In this document: in pieces, positions 28,601-41,142 of the stretch | Layout of the letters: every line of letters begins with the position of its first letter | Numbering within the stretch: position 1 is the stretch's first letter | DNA from: Dermatophagoides farinae | Taxonomy: Eukaryota; Arthropoda; Arachnida; Sarcoptiformes; Pyroglyphidae | Assembly: GCF_024713945.1 (NCBI RefSeq) | Contig: NC_134685.1 | Location: 2,351,001 to 2,415,000 of the forward strand | Direction of reading: 5' to 3' | Length of the DNA stretch: 64,000 nucleotides | Notes under the pieces: generated by a model | Told to the model about the DNA's origin: nothing | The model's input: only the letters and a program-made list of their open reading frames with translations | The model's database searches: none | Made by a program: the position numbers and the translations under genes

Positions 28601-29896
28601 CAAAATGAAAACCACCAGAATAATAAGCTATTATTATGCTGCTGCTGCTGCTGCTATAACCGTACCAGAAAAAAAAATGATACGAATCGAGAATTTTTTT
28701 TTAATTCTTCATTCATCTTGAAATACAAACAACAGTATCCAACGGGGATATACACTATCAACTGAACACATTGAACAGCAGTAGCTACTGCTGCAGCATC
28801 AGCATCAGCAATCCATTCATATATATAAAAAAAACTGGAAAGCATAGAAAAAAAAGGATAGAAATCCTACACTGAATGAAATACTAAAGCAAGGTTAGTT
28901 AATTCAAAAAAAAACAAAAAAAAATAGAGAATATGAATGAAATAGAGATTCGCATTTGCGCCGGTTTTTCTACTTGCATTCGTGTGTGTGTGTGCGTGTG
29001 TTCCATGGAATTTTCATTTGTATGCATGTGTGTGTATCATGAGAGAGAGAGAAAAAAAAACTAGAGAATTTGAGGTGGTTGCATCACAAATATATGAAAA
29101 CAATTCTGTAGAACTATGCGTCTGTGTGTGTGTGTGTGTGTGTGTGTGATGGAAAATTAAAATCAATGGATGGATACTTTTGGGTTTTAAATGATAAAAG
29201 TGGTCATTTTTTTTCCTGATTTATGTGAGAAACCAAACAATATTTGAATATATGATGTGATGAGATGAAACCGAAACATTTTTGGAACCATGATCCAGAA
29301 TGTGATGCGTTTAAAAAAGGTTTATGATCATCAAGATGATGACATTTGACATTTAAATTGGCTCCTCATTTTTTTTGACTGGTATTCCTCGTTTTTTGAT
29401 TGATCTAATTTATTTCATATTAAGTAAATGAAATGAAGACAAAATGATGATGAGAGTCATTTTGAATTCATTTTCGTTGTCGTTGTTGTTTTATTTCATC
29501 ACATTATGAGAATTTTTTTTCTCTCGTTTTATCGTTGTCGTGGTTATTAGAAAAAAAAGTATTTTTTGGGGGTGCTGGTGGGTGGGTGGAAATAGACATT
29601 GCCATTACCGTATATGGACAGCATTAATAAAAAAATGGAAAATGGAATATGTGTGCTGGTGTGTGTGTGTGTGTCATTTGTATAATGAACACCTCTAATT
29701 ATTTTATTTTTTTTTTTTTTGGTGCAAACTAGAGCAAATTTTTTTTGTTTTGTTTTGTTTTTGTTTCGTTTTTTTTGTGTTGATAATCTAATTATGTAAT
29801 TTTCTCCTCTAGGGTTTGATGTGTGATTATTATGTTTCATTGTTTTTTTTTCATAATTTTGTTGTTGTTGTTGTTGTTTTTTTCATGGCTTTTCAG

Positions 29897-29906
29897 TATA
29901 TAAAAA
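29897..29906 (+). promoter_or_regulatory. TATA-like element upstream of the Kelch gene
   Basis: TATATAAAAA lies 75 bp before the chosen ATG of the BTB-Kelch gene. A start site about 30 bp downstream would leave a 5' leader of roughly 45-50 nt. In such AT-rich DNA a chance match is likely, so this is tentative. Confidence 0.3.
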
Positions 29907-29980
29907 TATCTACAGAATTTCATTATGGTATTTGATTGAATTTTAACCTCGATATTGATTATTTATTCTCTTTTTTTTTG

Positions 29981-32900
29981 ATGCAATCGAAATTATTCAA
30001 TGATCATGAACGAAAAAATGATCATCATCATCATGATGATGATGAAAATAAAAAATTTCTTGAACTACTATCGCCATCTTGTGATGGAAAATCTATTTTA
30101 GAAAATTATGATCATGATGATGATGATGATGAATCGATCGATATTGAACCACCATCTATTAATGATGTTGATATTTTATCATCATTACCAACAAAAACCA
30201 TTGGTTTGATGAAAATTGATTTTGATGATTATGAAAATCAATTTAAAGCAATTGGTCAATTACGAAAACATACTGAAACAATTGATCTGATATTATCGAC
30301 CATAGATGGCGGTAATGAACCGGTTCATCAATATTTTTTAGCATTAAGGGCACCAAAATTGTGGCAACGATTAATTGAATATGAACAAAAACAACAGCAG
30401 CAAAAACAAAACCATCAATCAACCATTATCGATGAAGTATCGACAACAACAAAATTATTCACAGATGATGATAGAACATCATCATCATCATCATCGAATA
30501 TAAAACGCTTATTTGTACCGAAAGAATTTATTGATCGATCAATTCTATTACGAATATTGATCGATTCAATGTATCGAATCAAAAATAATAATAATAATAA
30601 TCATCATCATCATCATCAACAGTTTGATGGTGATTATTCAATTGCATGGAAATTGTTAAAAATTGCCAATGAATTTCAATTAGATTTTCTTGCTAATGAT
30701 TGTATTGTTTATTTTCATGATAGAATTAATCTATCAAATTGTATTGAACTATGGAAAATTGGTCTAAAATTTTATCGAAATCCATATGGTCAACAATTGG
30801 CCAGATGTTCATATCGTTTTTTATTGGCCAATCTAGTTGAGGTAAGTTGATTGGTTTAAATGATATTTTTTTTGTTGTTGTTGTTGTTGTTGTTGAAGGT
30901 GAAAAAAAACTGACAGTGAAACATTTTGACATTGAGAAAAGTTTCAAAGAGAAGAGAGAAAACATTCACATACAATTCAGTTACATGTATATAAATATAT
31001 TCACATCTGACTAACATTTTCGCATTTTTTTTATGTGTCATCAGACTGACATGAATGTCACCGGTGGTGTGTGGTGGTTGATGTTGATATACCTGTAGGG
31101 TGATTAATTTGCATATTTTTTTTTCTTTTCTTTTGTGTCATGCGAACTGTGTGTGTGCGCATGCACATGCAATTCATTCATTCATTCATGATAAATAAAT
31201 AATGAATGACAGTTATGTAAAGAATTGAAAATATTCTTGTTTTCAGTTTTGTTTTCTGATACAAGAATTTAATAGGATTAAAAGTGATTCAATGAAAATT
31301 CTGATTATGACAATGACAATAATTTTCCAATTAATTCTTGTTTACACACACACAGAACAAAAATCATTGACTATTTTTGTTTCAATTAAATTCAATCGAT
31401 TCAATTCTGTGTTTCCATCATCTCGATTGTCAATTTTTATTGATAGAGAGAGTGTGAGAGAGAGAACTGGAATTGTGTGTGATTTTAATTGATTTGGATG
31501 GCCAGCATGATGTTTTTGATTAATTTGTTTTTTCTTCTTATTTTTTTTCTCATCAATCAAAACCAATCAATGCAAACCAAAAAGCTTCTACATTCTAGCT
31601 TGTATGGTGATACAATTAAATCGCTGACAATTGGTCAATTGAAAACAATAATCGATGATAATCGATTGAATATACGAAATGAAATGGAAATTTGGTTTTT
31701 GATTCGAAAATGGATGATTCAATCGAATAATAGTGGTGATCATCATTGTATACAATATTTTTGGCCATTATTTAGTCAAATACGTTTTAATTTAATTGAT
31801 CCAAGAATGATTAAAATGAAATTGATACCAGATTTATTATCATTTGATTATAATCATTGTAATGGACAATTATGGAAACAATTTCAACATAAAAGTAAGT
31901 GAATATTCTACAATTCTTGATAATATACAATTCTTGATTTTTTATTCTGTTTGTTTATTCATCAACAAATAATAGAGCCAAAAATTGATTTAAAAACATT
32001 TCGACCACGTATACCGTATCAATTATTATTTCTATATGGTGGCTACGAAGATGGCTATCCATCGTCGACAATCAAAACATTTGATATTCGTTCACGGCAA
32101 TGGTTTCAATTTCGGCCATTGGATGATGATTATCCACGAGTATATCACAAGTTAGTGGTAAGTGTAAAACAACAACAACAACAAAAAAAAATTAATAAAT
32201 TCCATCCATTTCGATAGAATTTAGGTAATAAAATTTACATAATAGGTGGATCTGATGGTATACATTGTTTAAATATGGTAATTTGTTTGAATCTTAACGA
32301 TGGTATAAAAACAATTTTGGCACCAATGTTAGAAACACGATCATTTCATTGTGCCGTTTGTTATCGTAACCGTTATATTATTGTTTGTGGTGGCCATAAT
32401 GGTAATGAACGATTACGTTCAGTAGAAATTTATGATTGTAAATTAAATCATTGGCATTATTTACCATCAATGCAATCAATACGTTCAGATGCATCGGCTG
32501 TAATTTATAATGATTGTATATATGTTGCCGGTGGTATTGATTTATTTCCATTGAATTCAATGGAATATTATTCATTTGTAACAAATCAATGGACAATTAT
32601 TAGTTTTATGCATATACAACGTCGTAGTTTTTCATTAATATCATATAATGGATCATTATATGCCATTGGTGGATGTACAGAAATCTATGAATATAATTGG
32701 TATGTGAATTTGATGATGATGATGATGATGATGATATATTATATTCTGTGTGTGTGTGTTGTTTTTTTGTTTCTTGTCCCAGCTTGAAATCAGTTGAACG
32801 ATATAATCCAATAACAAATACATGGTATTTTGCACCACCATTACCACAACATCGTATGTCTGCAAGTGTTGTTGTATTAGAAGATCGTATATTCGTAATT

Positions 32901-33362
32901 GGTGGCTATGATGGTTTCACTACATATCGTACTGTGTTTGTTTATAATTCAAATCAACCAATGTATTGGCAACAATTACAATATGAATTGCCCATACATT
33001 TATCTGGATCTGATGCTTGTATTATAGAAGATATGGCAACGACCACAACGACGATGATGATGGTCAATACAATGGATTATTCTTATTATGGTCAATGTAG
33101 TAGTAGTAGTAGTAGTGGTAAAAATTTGGAAAAATTTCATAGATTAAACGATGATAATAATGAAAATGATGACATTAACAACAACAACAACAATCGAACA
33201 ACAACAACAATCAAAAGAATATGGAATCGAATTTGTAGTGCCATTCATAATAATCATCATGATCGTTTGGTGGATTTTTATAATCGAAAAAAATTTTTAA
33301 ATTATCTACAAAATGAATGGCAAAAATTTCAAAATGATCATCAATTACCAAAAGAAAAATGA
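29981..33362 (+). CDS. BTB-BACK-Kelch protein, KLHL10-like
   Basis: Five exons join in frame: 29981-30841, 31585-31894, 31976-32157, 32218-32699 and 32783-33362, giving 804 aa. The N-terminus has an acidic/His-rich leader, then a degenerate BTB fold (about residues 80-210) broken by Gln, Ser and Asn/His runs, then a BACK region (about 215-390). About six Kelch blades follow from about residue 400, with GG pairs and Tyr/Trp anchors (LYGGYEDG, YIIGGSDG, VCGGHNGN, VAGG, AIGG, VIGGYDG). Motifs such as YPRVYHK, RSDASA and GGYDGFTT match the order in KLHL10. KLHL proteins are substrate adaptors of Cullin-3 ubiquitin ligases, and KLHL10 acts in male germ cells. The tail is Asn/Thr/Ser-rich. The in-frame start upstream is only a TTG, so the ATG at 29981 is used. 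The intron 1 acceptor (CCAAAAAG|CTTCTA) is chosen because it alone keeps phase 0. The orthology is likely, not certain. Confidence 0.85.
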
Positions 33363-33478
33363 TCCCCTACCCCTACCCCTACCACCACCACCGCAGAATA
33401 TGATAAATACCACACAGACAAAAGACATTATTTTTTTTTCCTTTTGATTGTGTTATGTGTTGGCCATTTTTCATATCG

Positions 33479-33494
33479 AATAAATGTGAATAAA
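33479..33494 (+). promoter_or_regulatory. Tandem polyadenylation signals of the Kelch gene
   Basis: Two AATAAA hexamers, at 33479-33484 and 33489-33494, lie 117-132 bp after the stop codon, a sensible distance for 3' end formation. Confidence 0.5.
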
Positions 33495-34738
33495 TTCCAT
33501 TTGTGTTCCAAAATGAATTTGAATTGAATTTTGGGTGATATTCAAAGAGAGCAAAAAAAAAAATTTTTTTTCTTTTTCTTTTTCAACAGAACAAAAAAAA
33601 CTGAAAACTGAAAATCATCATCATCATCAAACACGCTGGTTATCATCATTTTATACAATGTAAAAAAAAAAAAAAAAAATTTTTTTCATCGATTTTCACC
33701 ATACACAACCAGCGTTTGCTATTTTTGTTTTTGTTTTGTGTGTGTGTGTGTGTATGAGACGCAGTTAATCGATAATAAAATTATCTACAATAAACAATCA
33801 GAATTTGAATATGTGACCTTGATTTTTATTTTCTGGCTAGAGGATTGATGCGTTTTTTTTTGCTTTGCAAAATTTAGTCGATTTTAATCAACGAAATTAT
33901 GATGATGATGATGATGATGGTTTTTGGTCAAAAAAAAATCAATCGAAATTTTTTTTCCTTGTGTGTATGTTAAAACATTTTCAGATGTTGAGCATTTCTC
34001 CATTTTTTTTCACTGCAAAAACGAACCCAAAAATCATCCAAGCAAGAATAGAATTTATTCGTGTGACACACACACACAAAGTGTATTGAAATTCTTGATT
34101 CTTCATTCATCGTTTCGTTTACAATAAATGTTGATGGTATTATTTTAATTCTTTATTTTCTCATTCTCTATCTATCTATCTATCTATCTATTTATAGATA
34201 TTATTCTTGATTTTAATAAGAATTTATTTTCATTTATTCAAAATTTCAATTCTTGTTTTGATAGAAACACACACACACACACACACACACACATGGAGAA
34301 GAATTCTGTAATTATAATTCTGTCGTTATTTTTGTGTTTCTCTTGTTTTTCTATATATATATACAATTTGTTTTCCATGAAAAATGGATTATGTTCTGTT
34401 TTTTTTCCAATTTAAACTAGAATCTAGATTACTAGATTATTATTTGAACGGAAAATTCTACATACACACAACCTAGCTTTATGACATTCATACACACACA
34501 CACACACACAGACTTGTTACAATATTTAAAGAATGTCTCTCATTTTTAATAATTCATTAGAATATTCTAAGATTTTTCATGAATAAAAACTTTTATAAAT
34601 AAATTGCTAATTTATTCACCTATATGCATATGAAAATAAACTTTTTGTTTTTTTTTCTCTCTGTTCTATTCTATTCTGAATTGGAAAACAAAGCAATGAA
34701 TTAACATTCCATACATTTTTTGAATGTAAACAAATAAA

Positions 34739-34778
<40 letters not shown>

Positions 34779-35002
34779 CAGAAATAGAAATTTGAACCAC
34801 AGATTTTACCATGATTTTTTCTTTTTGTTTTTGTTTTGATGACCATTGTCCAACAAAAAACAACAATAAAAATTGTATATGATAAAATGTCTTCATATTC
34901 ATCTTCATTATAATGTTGATCATCATCATCATAATCATTATCATTGTTGTTGTTGTTTACATCTTAAAATTATCATCATCATCAACAACAACAGCAAGAA
35001 GA
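33495..35002. other. Intergenic repeats
   Basis: Contains (GT)18, a TATC tetranucleotide run at about 34169-34193, two (CA)n runs and poly-A/T. No gene is seen. Confidence 0.6.
34743..34778. repeat. (GT)18 microsatellite
   Basis: Uninterrupted GT dinucleotides in the gap between the Kelch gene and the next plus-strand gene. Confidence 0.95.
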
Positions 35003-35410
35003 ATGAAAATAACATTAATGATGATGATGATGATGATGATGATAATGGTGATAACTACTAATAAATTGATAAATAATTATGGTACATGCGCAATTTTAGT
35101 GCCAACAACAAAAATGACAAACGGTAATTGCTGCTTTTCAATTTTATAATACTACTACTACTACTACTATCAATATTATGATCTAATAATATATATACAG
35201 GTGCTGCTATTTCTTTGGCTAATACGTCTACTACTACTACTACTACTACTACTACCAACAGAATTGATGTAGGAAATGGGAATTATAAAGAATCGATGGT
35301 AACATACAACATTAGATGTCGATTATTCAATGTTCATGATGGACGGAACGATACATTTGTTAATAGTAAAAATTTTCGTAAAAAACGAAATTTATTAAAT
35401 AATCAACAAC

Positions 35411-35442
<32 letters not shown>

Positions 35443-35979
35443 ACCACAAAAAATTTGATTGAACATCTTGGAAATTTATTGAAAAAATTTCATCAACAAC
35501 AACGATTATTACGTACAAGTGATAATCAATCAATAAAAACATTATCATCATCATCATCATCATCATCATCATCGATTGAAAATCAATATAAAACAAATGA
35601 AATGTCCATTATTAATGGTCAACAAGTTTTTGTTGATCATATTCATAAAATGTCAACAATATTACCATTATCATTATTATCAATATCAACAGCAGCAACA
35701 ACAACAACAACAACGATAGCATATCCATTATTTGATTATCCCCATCATAATCATCAATATTCACTAAAAAATCATCATATAAAATCATTATCATCAGAAA
35801 ATAATGGTCATATTGATGATGGAATACAGAATTTTGAAAATAATAATTCAACATTAAATGAATTATATGCAAATGGTAAGTTTGAAGGTTCGAATATTGA
35901 TTATTTTGATATAAATGATGATTTTTTTTTGCATTGCCCAACGGGCAATTATCTCAATAGTGTAACCACATTGCTATAA
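35003..35979 (+). CDS. Secreted Ser/Asn/Gln-rich protein, unrecognised
   Basis: Two exons, 35003-35123 and 35201-35979, join at a phase 1 junction (AACG|GTAATT ... TACAG|GTGCTG) and give 299 aa. The chosen ATG (A at -3) yields MKITLMMMMMMMMIMVITT, which looks like a signal peptide. An ATG 90 bp upstream would add another hydrophobic stretch. The mature part has Thr, Gln and Ser homopolymers, a short conserved-looking segment (VTYNIRCRLFNVHDG), the possible dibasic site RKKR and very few cysteines. I recognise no family. A consensus donor at 35876 (AATG|GTAAGT) could remove the last 35 codons and join a further exon that I could not find. Secretion and function are inferred only from the N-terminus. 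Confidence 0.5.
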
Positions 35980-38900
35980 ATACACATCAATCACATATAG
36001 TTATACAGTTGCACAACTTTTTTTTTCTACCAATTGGAGATTCATATTTTTTTTCTCAATGATAAAAAAAATACTAAACAAACAAACGAACCACGTAAAC
36101 AAAATTATGATGAATCATGTGGTCATCAAATCATCAGAAACAGATGTATAACGGTCATTTTCACACACACACACACACACTTCTCATGGAATAAAATTTT
36201 TTGGGAAAAAAACCCAAAAAAAAAACCCACAAAAAACCATATTGATTAGCCTTAGGTCTCTCTCTCTGTGTTTGTGTGTTATTTTCATTCAATAAGAAAA
36301 ATGAAATTTTGATTCAATTCTGACTGAATTGTACGAATAATAAACGAATTTTATCATTGTCCATTTTGTATTCGAGTGTCCAAGAAAAACCTAAGGCCAA
36401 ATAGACCAAATTCTTTTCTCTTTTTTTTTATTATTCGGGTACAACTTTGTGATATTTTTTTTCTGTCATTTCAATTTTGTCATCATCACATTGGAAATGG
36501 CAATTACTGGGATGTGTATCCTCAAATCGCATCTGTTTGCATCACACACACACATTGGCATAAAAAAAATCATTGTATCACATCATCATTATATTTGAAA
36601 ATAAAACAGAAAAAATAGAGTAAACAAGGAAACAGAAAAAAAAATCTAAAAAAAAATCATTCCATTTGGTGTGTGTGTGTGTGAGTGCGTTTGTCCCAGT
36701 AGGTCTTCATGTTGTTTTGTCATCATGAATTAAAAATGATAGCGAATTGTCAATTGTCAAAAAAAACGAATGAAGTAGCAAGAATCAAAAAAAAAAAAAA
36801 AAAATGAACGAAACGAAACGAAAAAAATACAAATCACAAACGATATGATATGAATCAATTTTTTATCGTTTTAGCTTTCGGGCTAATTAACATTGATAAT
36901 AAAATGAGATTAAAATGGTGAAAAACAAAAACAAAAAAAAAACGAATTTTCAATTTGTTTTCATTTTTATGCACAGGAAAAACTGATCAAAATAGACCAA
37001 AATATCTTTAAAATCAATGTGAACTTTCAATCATCTCCTGTTTTTTTTTTTTTTTTTTTTATTATAGAAATAAATCATCTCCTGTAGAAATAGTGTTTAG
37101 TTCACTTTGGTTTTGTTTTTGCAGTTCGTTTTTTTTGAACAACTTTTTGTATACAAAACATGAAGTTGTTTTCATTATCGTCATCATCCAAAGTAAATCA
37201 GTAACCAAACTTGATTCAATCATGCCGTATTTTACCATCATGCAAACACACACACACAGACACACTTAAGTATAGTGTGTCTTAACATCGATATATAAAT
37301 CGTTCCATTTGGAAAGGAATTTTTTTTTCTTTTCATTCAGTTCTCATCATTATTATTAAGGCCAAAAATGAATGAAAAAATTCTGAAAGAAAGTCATTCC
37401 ATTTCCATTTTGGATTCATTTATCATAACATACACATACACATACACACAGTATTTGTTTGTTTGTATTTGTTGAGCTTCTTTTTCTCTATAATCATCAT
37501 CATCATCATCATCATCAACATCATTATCATCGTTTTATTCTGTCTGTTTTCTAATAGCCATGGCATTATTTGAGATATTTGAAATCTATTTTCGGTTAAT
37601 TTTCTGTTCTCATTCCACTTGAATGCAAAATCGAAAAGAAAAAGAAAAAGACGAAGAAAAAGAAGCAGAAGAAAAACTTTTGACTTAATTTTCTTTTTTT
37701 TTTCATTTGTGTTTTCGTTTTTTCGAGGTTTATAGATGTTTATTTCAATGATGAATGGATTGAATTTTTTTTTGGTACCATGAAAATGATTATTTCATTA
37801 ATTAGATGTGCACAGAATGTAATGTGGAAAAGTTGAAAATTATCATCATTGTTATTTTACCATCCAAATAAAATTCAATTTGAATTAATGTGGTAAAGAC
37901 AACATTGAAGGATAAAAATAACATAAACAATGCAGTGAATCTGATTCTCAATTCTTAACAATTCCCTAACAACAACAACAACAACAACAAATAAAATCAG
38001 TCAACTAGAAAAATAGATTTTAAAGAAAAACAACAACAACCAGGAAAAAACAACCAGGAAAAAAAATTGTCAATACAGAATTTTTTTCCCCATGATCATG
38101 AAAACTTTCCTGTAGAATGCTACTAATAGTCATATTCATTAGCCATTCGATTGAACGGAATATATTGAGTAACTGACTTGTTTTGCACAATTAATTGAAC
38201 GTTGAAAAAAAAATTGGGTAAAAATGAACAAAATTCATTCAGTCACATTTTTTTTTCTTGGCAGTCAATTTATTCAATCGATTTATATAAATATAAATGA
38301 ATGAATCTCTCAAAGTAAAATAAACAAGCTGTCGAACAATTTTTATTTTTATTTTTTTTTCCAATCAATTTGATCGATTCATCCGATTTGATTTTTTTTT
38401 TGGTTGATATTGGATGATAAAGAAAAAACAGAAATGTAAAAAAAAACAGAAAAGATCAATGAAATGACAGATTTTTTCCATATATTTCTTTTTTTCTGAT
38501 CACAAAACCAAAAAAAAAGTAAACTTTTTGATTTCTATCCATTCTAAATGATTCTCCAATTTCTTCTTTGTTCTTGGTTCTTGATTTACAGAAGAAAATG
38601 CATGTTTATTTTATTTTTTTTCTATGTACATTGACAGCAAATAATGTGTGTGTGTGTTTGTTTTGTGAACGAATGTGACGTGTGCTTGTCTGTTTATATG
38701 TTCATAGCTATTTTGTATTGAATTTTGATAAATGACAAATTTCCATTCTCTCTTTTTACCTTGATGCTAATTTTTGTTTTACCCATTTAATTAAGAAATT
38801 TTCTAACGTGCATATAATTTAATTTTACAGGTAAAACAACAACAACAACAAAAACTACCACAAAATCAGAATGCTTTATATGAGAATTTTTTTTTCGTTG

Positions 38901-38995
38901 TTGTTGCGATACAAAGAATTTTTGTTTTTCATTCTTCAAATTTTTTTTTTTTTTGATTGTTTTTTCTCTTATACACAGAAATCATACGATTAGCA
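35980..38995. other. Intergenic region or 5' untranslated exons of the GPCR gene
   Basis: Two AATAAA signals (36190, 36339) may end the preceding gene. The rest is repeats: T18 at about 37043-37060, (CAA)n near 37972-37990 and poly-A. An acceptor at 38977-38978 directly before the GPCR start implies at least one upstream exon, which is not located. A possible donor, TTACAG|GTAAAA, lies near 38831. Confidence 0.45.
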
Positions 38996-40816
38996 ATGGA
39001 ATTTAATCGTCAACGGCCATTATCCATTCGTGATTGTTCAGTAATTATAATGTATGGCTTGATTGTATTGGTATCATTATTCGGTAATCTACTCGTATGT
39101 AAAGTAATATTATTCAAACAAGCAATGCGTCGCCGTATAACACATATATTCATTGCCAATCTAACCATTAGTGATTTATTGATGACCATATTCACTATAC
39201 CTATGAATACGGGTATGTATTTCTCCTTTTATTTTCACCATTTTTATCGTTGAACAAATCAGAATAAGTAAAAGCAAACAAATAACAAACGCACACACGC
39301 ATGGACGCACGAATGATTTTTCACGTGAATTCTTAAAAAAAAAAAAAAAAATACTTTCAATATTTACCTTTGTGTGTGTGTGTTTGAACATTGTAAAAAA
39401 ATTTACCTTTTACAATAATAATATATAATGACATCACAATTCATTTTCAATAATTTTTTTTATTTTCGTTTCAAATTTAATTAAGCTCGTCAAATATTAG
39501 ATGATTGGCCATTCGGTGAATTCTGTTGTAAATTAGTACCATTTGTACAGGCCATTTCGGTATATGTATCAGCATTATCAATGACAATGATTGCCATTGA
39601 TCGTTATCAGGCATTAGTACGGCCATTACAACCACGTTTAATACAACGTTTACCACGTTGGATTTGGATCACATCAATTTGGTTATTTGCATCATTAATA
39701 TCCATACCATTTGCAATATTCAATCATGTTGTCAATGTATTAACCATACATCCATACATACCATTTGGTAGTAATGAAAAATTATTCCGCTGTAAAGCAC
39801 TATATCCGGGCAATGATCCAGAATATTATCAACGTTTAATCACTTGTTTAGCATTTGTAACACAATTCTGTATACCAATGATTATTGTTGCTTATTGTTA
39901 TATAACCATTGGAATGAAAATCAGTAAACGTTCTTGTATTGGTGAAACAATCGATGGTGGCCAACAAACATATTTGAAACAAAAACGTAAAACAATTAAA
40001 ATGTTAATATTTGTGGTGGCAACATTTGCCATTTGTTGGCTACCATATAATCTGTTATTTATTGTTGAAGATTTTTTTCACATAAATTTCTCATTAACAA
40101 TACATTACCTGATACATTGGCTGGCCATGAGTTCAATTTGTTATAATCCGTTTATTTATTTTTGGCTAAATCGTGGCTATCGTCAAGGTATATTGAATAT
40201 ATTGAAATATTGTTATTGTTGCCGTTATTATCATCGTCATCATCATCATCACCATGATCATCACAATGATCATCATCAGCATCGTAATTCAGCTACTAAT
40301 AATGAAAATAATGAGAATGAAAATAGAATCAAAAATACAGATTATGTGAATGATCCATTTAGCGAAATGGATACGATAAACATGCAAATTAATCATAATC
40401 ATCATCATAATCAAAATGAAATAATCATAACAAACAAACAGCAGCAGAAGCAGCAACAAAATTTAAAATGTGAAAATGAATCCAATCCAATCATTATCAG
40501 CAATGGCAATGGCAATGGCAATGATAATGGTAATCATCGTCGTGATGAAAATGCAATTGCAACAACACCGGCAACAACAATGACACTGCCACCATCAAAG
40601 ACGATAATAAGATTGACAAAAAAACCAATGTCATTGAAACAAACAATAGTTAGAATTATACCCAGTAATAATAATCATCATAATGTAAAAAATAATAATA
40701 AAATGTCAATAACAATGACAGAGATTACATCATTGAAACATTGTAATCAGAATGATGATCATCATTATTGTGATGATGATAATGATAATGATGATGATGA
40801 TGAAAATTGTAAATAA
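38996..40816 (+). CDS. Class A G-protein-coupled receptor, neuropeptide type
   Basis: Exons 38996-39212 and 39486-40816 (phase 1 junction ACGG|GTATGT ... TTAAG|CTCGT) give 515 aa. All seven transmembrane helices are visible. Hallmarks include GNLLV in TM1, LTISDLL in TM2, Cys86/87 before TM3, DRY at 111-113, Cys174 in loop 2, CWLP at 255-258 in TM6 and NPFIY at 292-296 in TM7. The WPFG...CKLVPFVQ segment and the TM3/TM7 sequences resemble receptors for NPY/NPF, sNPF, RYamide and PrRP-like peptides; the exact ligand cannot be told. The roughly 210-residue cytoplasmic tail is unusually long and rich in His, Asn and Asp. The N-terminus before TM1 is only about 14 residues from the first ATG (GCAATGG). 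A splice acceptor just upstream (ACACAG|AA at 38979) leaves room for an additional N-terminal exon. Confidence 0.88.
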
Positions 40817-40850
40817 TTCCATTCATAAACGACGTAACTTGCAATATATC

Positions 40851-40866
40851 AATAAAAAAAAATAAA
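40851..40866 (+). promoter_or_regulatory. Polyadenylation signals of the GPCR gene
   Basis: AATAAA at 40851-40856, with a second copy shortly after near 40860, lies about 35 bp downstream of the stop codon. That suggests a very short 3' UTR. Confidence 0.4.
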
Positions 40867-41142
40867 CGATGAATAATGAAAAAAAGAACGAAAAATTATT
40901 CAAACTTGAATTTTGAAATTGAAAATCATCACCATATATATATGGTATATATTCATCAACAAAACAAAAACGTCTGGTATGTGAAATGAGAAAAAAAAAT
41001 TTATTTAAACATTGAATCTCTAACTGCGAACACACACACACGACTGATGTTTGTTGTCGTTTTTATCTATGCAAAAATTTTATTTTTCTTTGTTGAAATA
41101 TCAAAAAGTCATCACTAACACATTGTGTGTTGTTTGAATAAA

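Larger units (their letters stand above)
13823..29896. other. Non-coding, microsatellite-rich DNA (contains the exon at 19177-19262)
   Basis: Long stretches of simple repeats: (AC)n around 24457-24496 and 25605-25634, (TGAA)n around 22361-22404, GAA triplets at 14260-14283, and poly-T at 22251-22269. Apart from the exon at 19177-19262 and the candidate at 25232-25303, only short non-repetitive islands hint at exons, for example 17426-17500 plus and 23727-23880 minus; neither has a complete set of signals. Confidence 0.55.
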
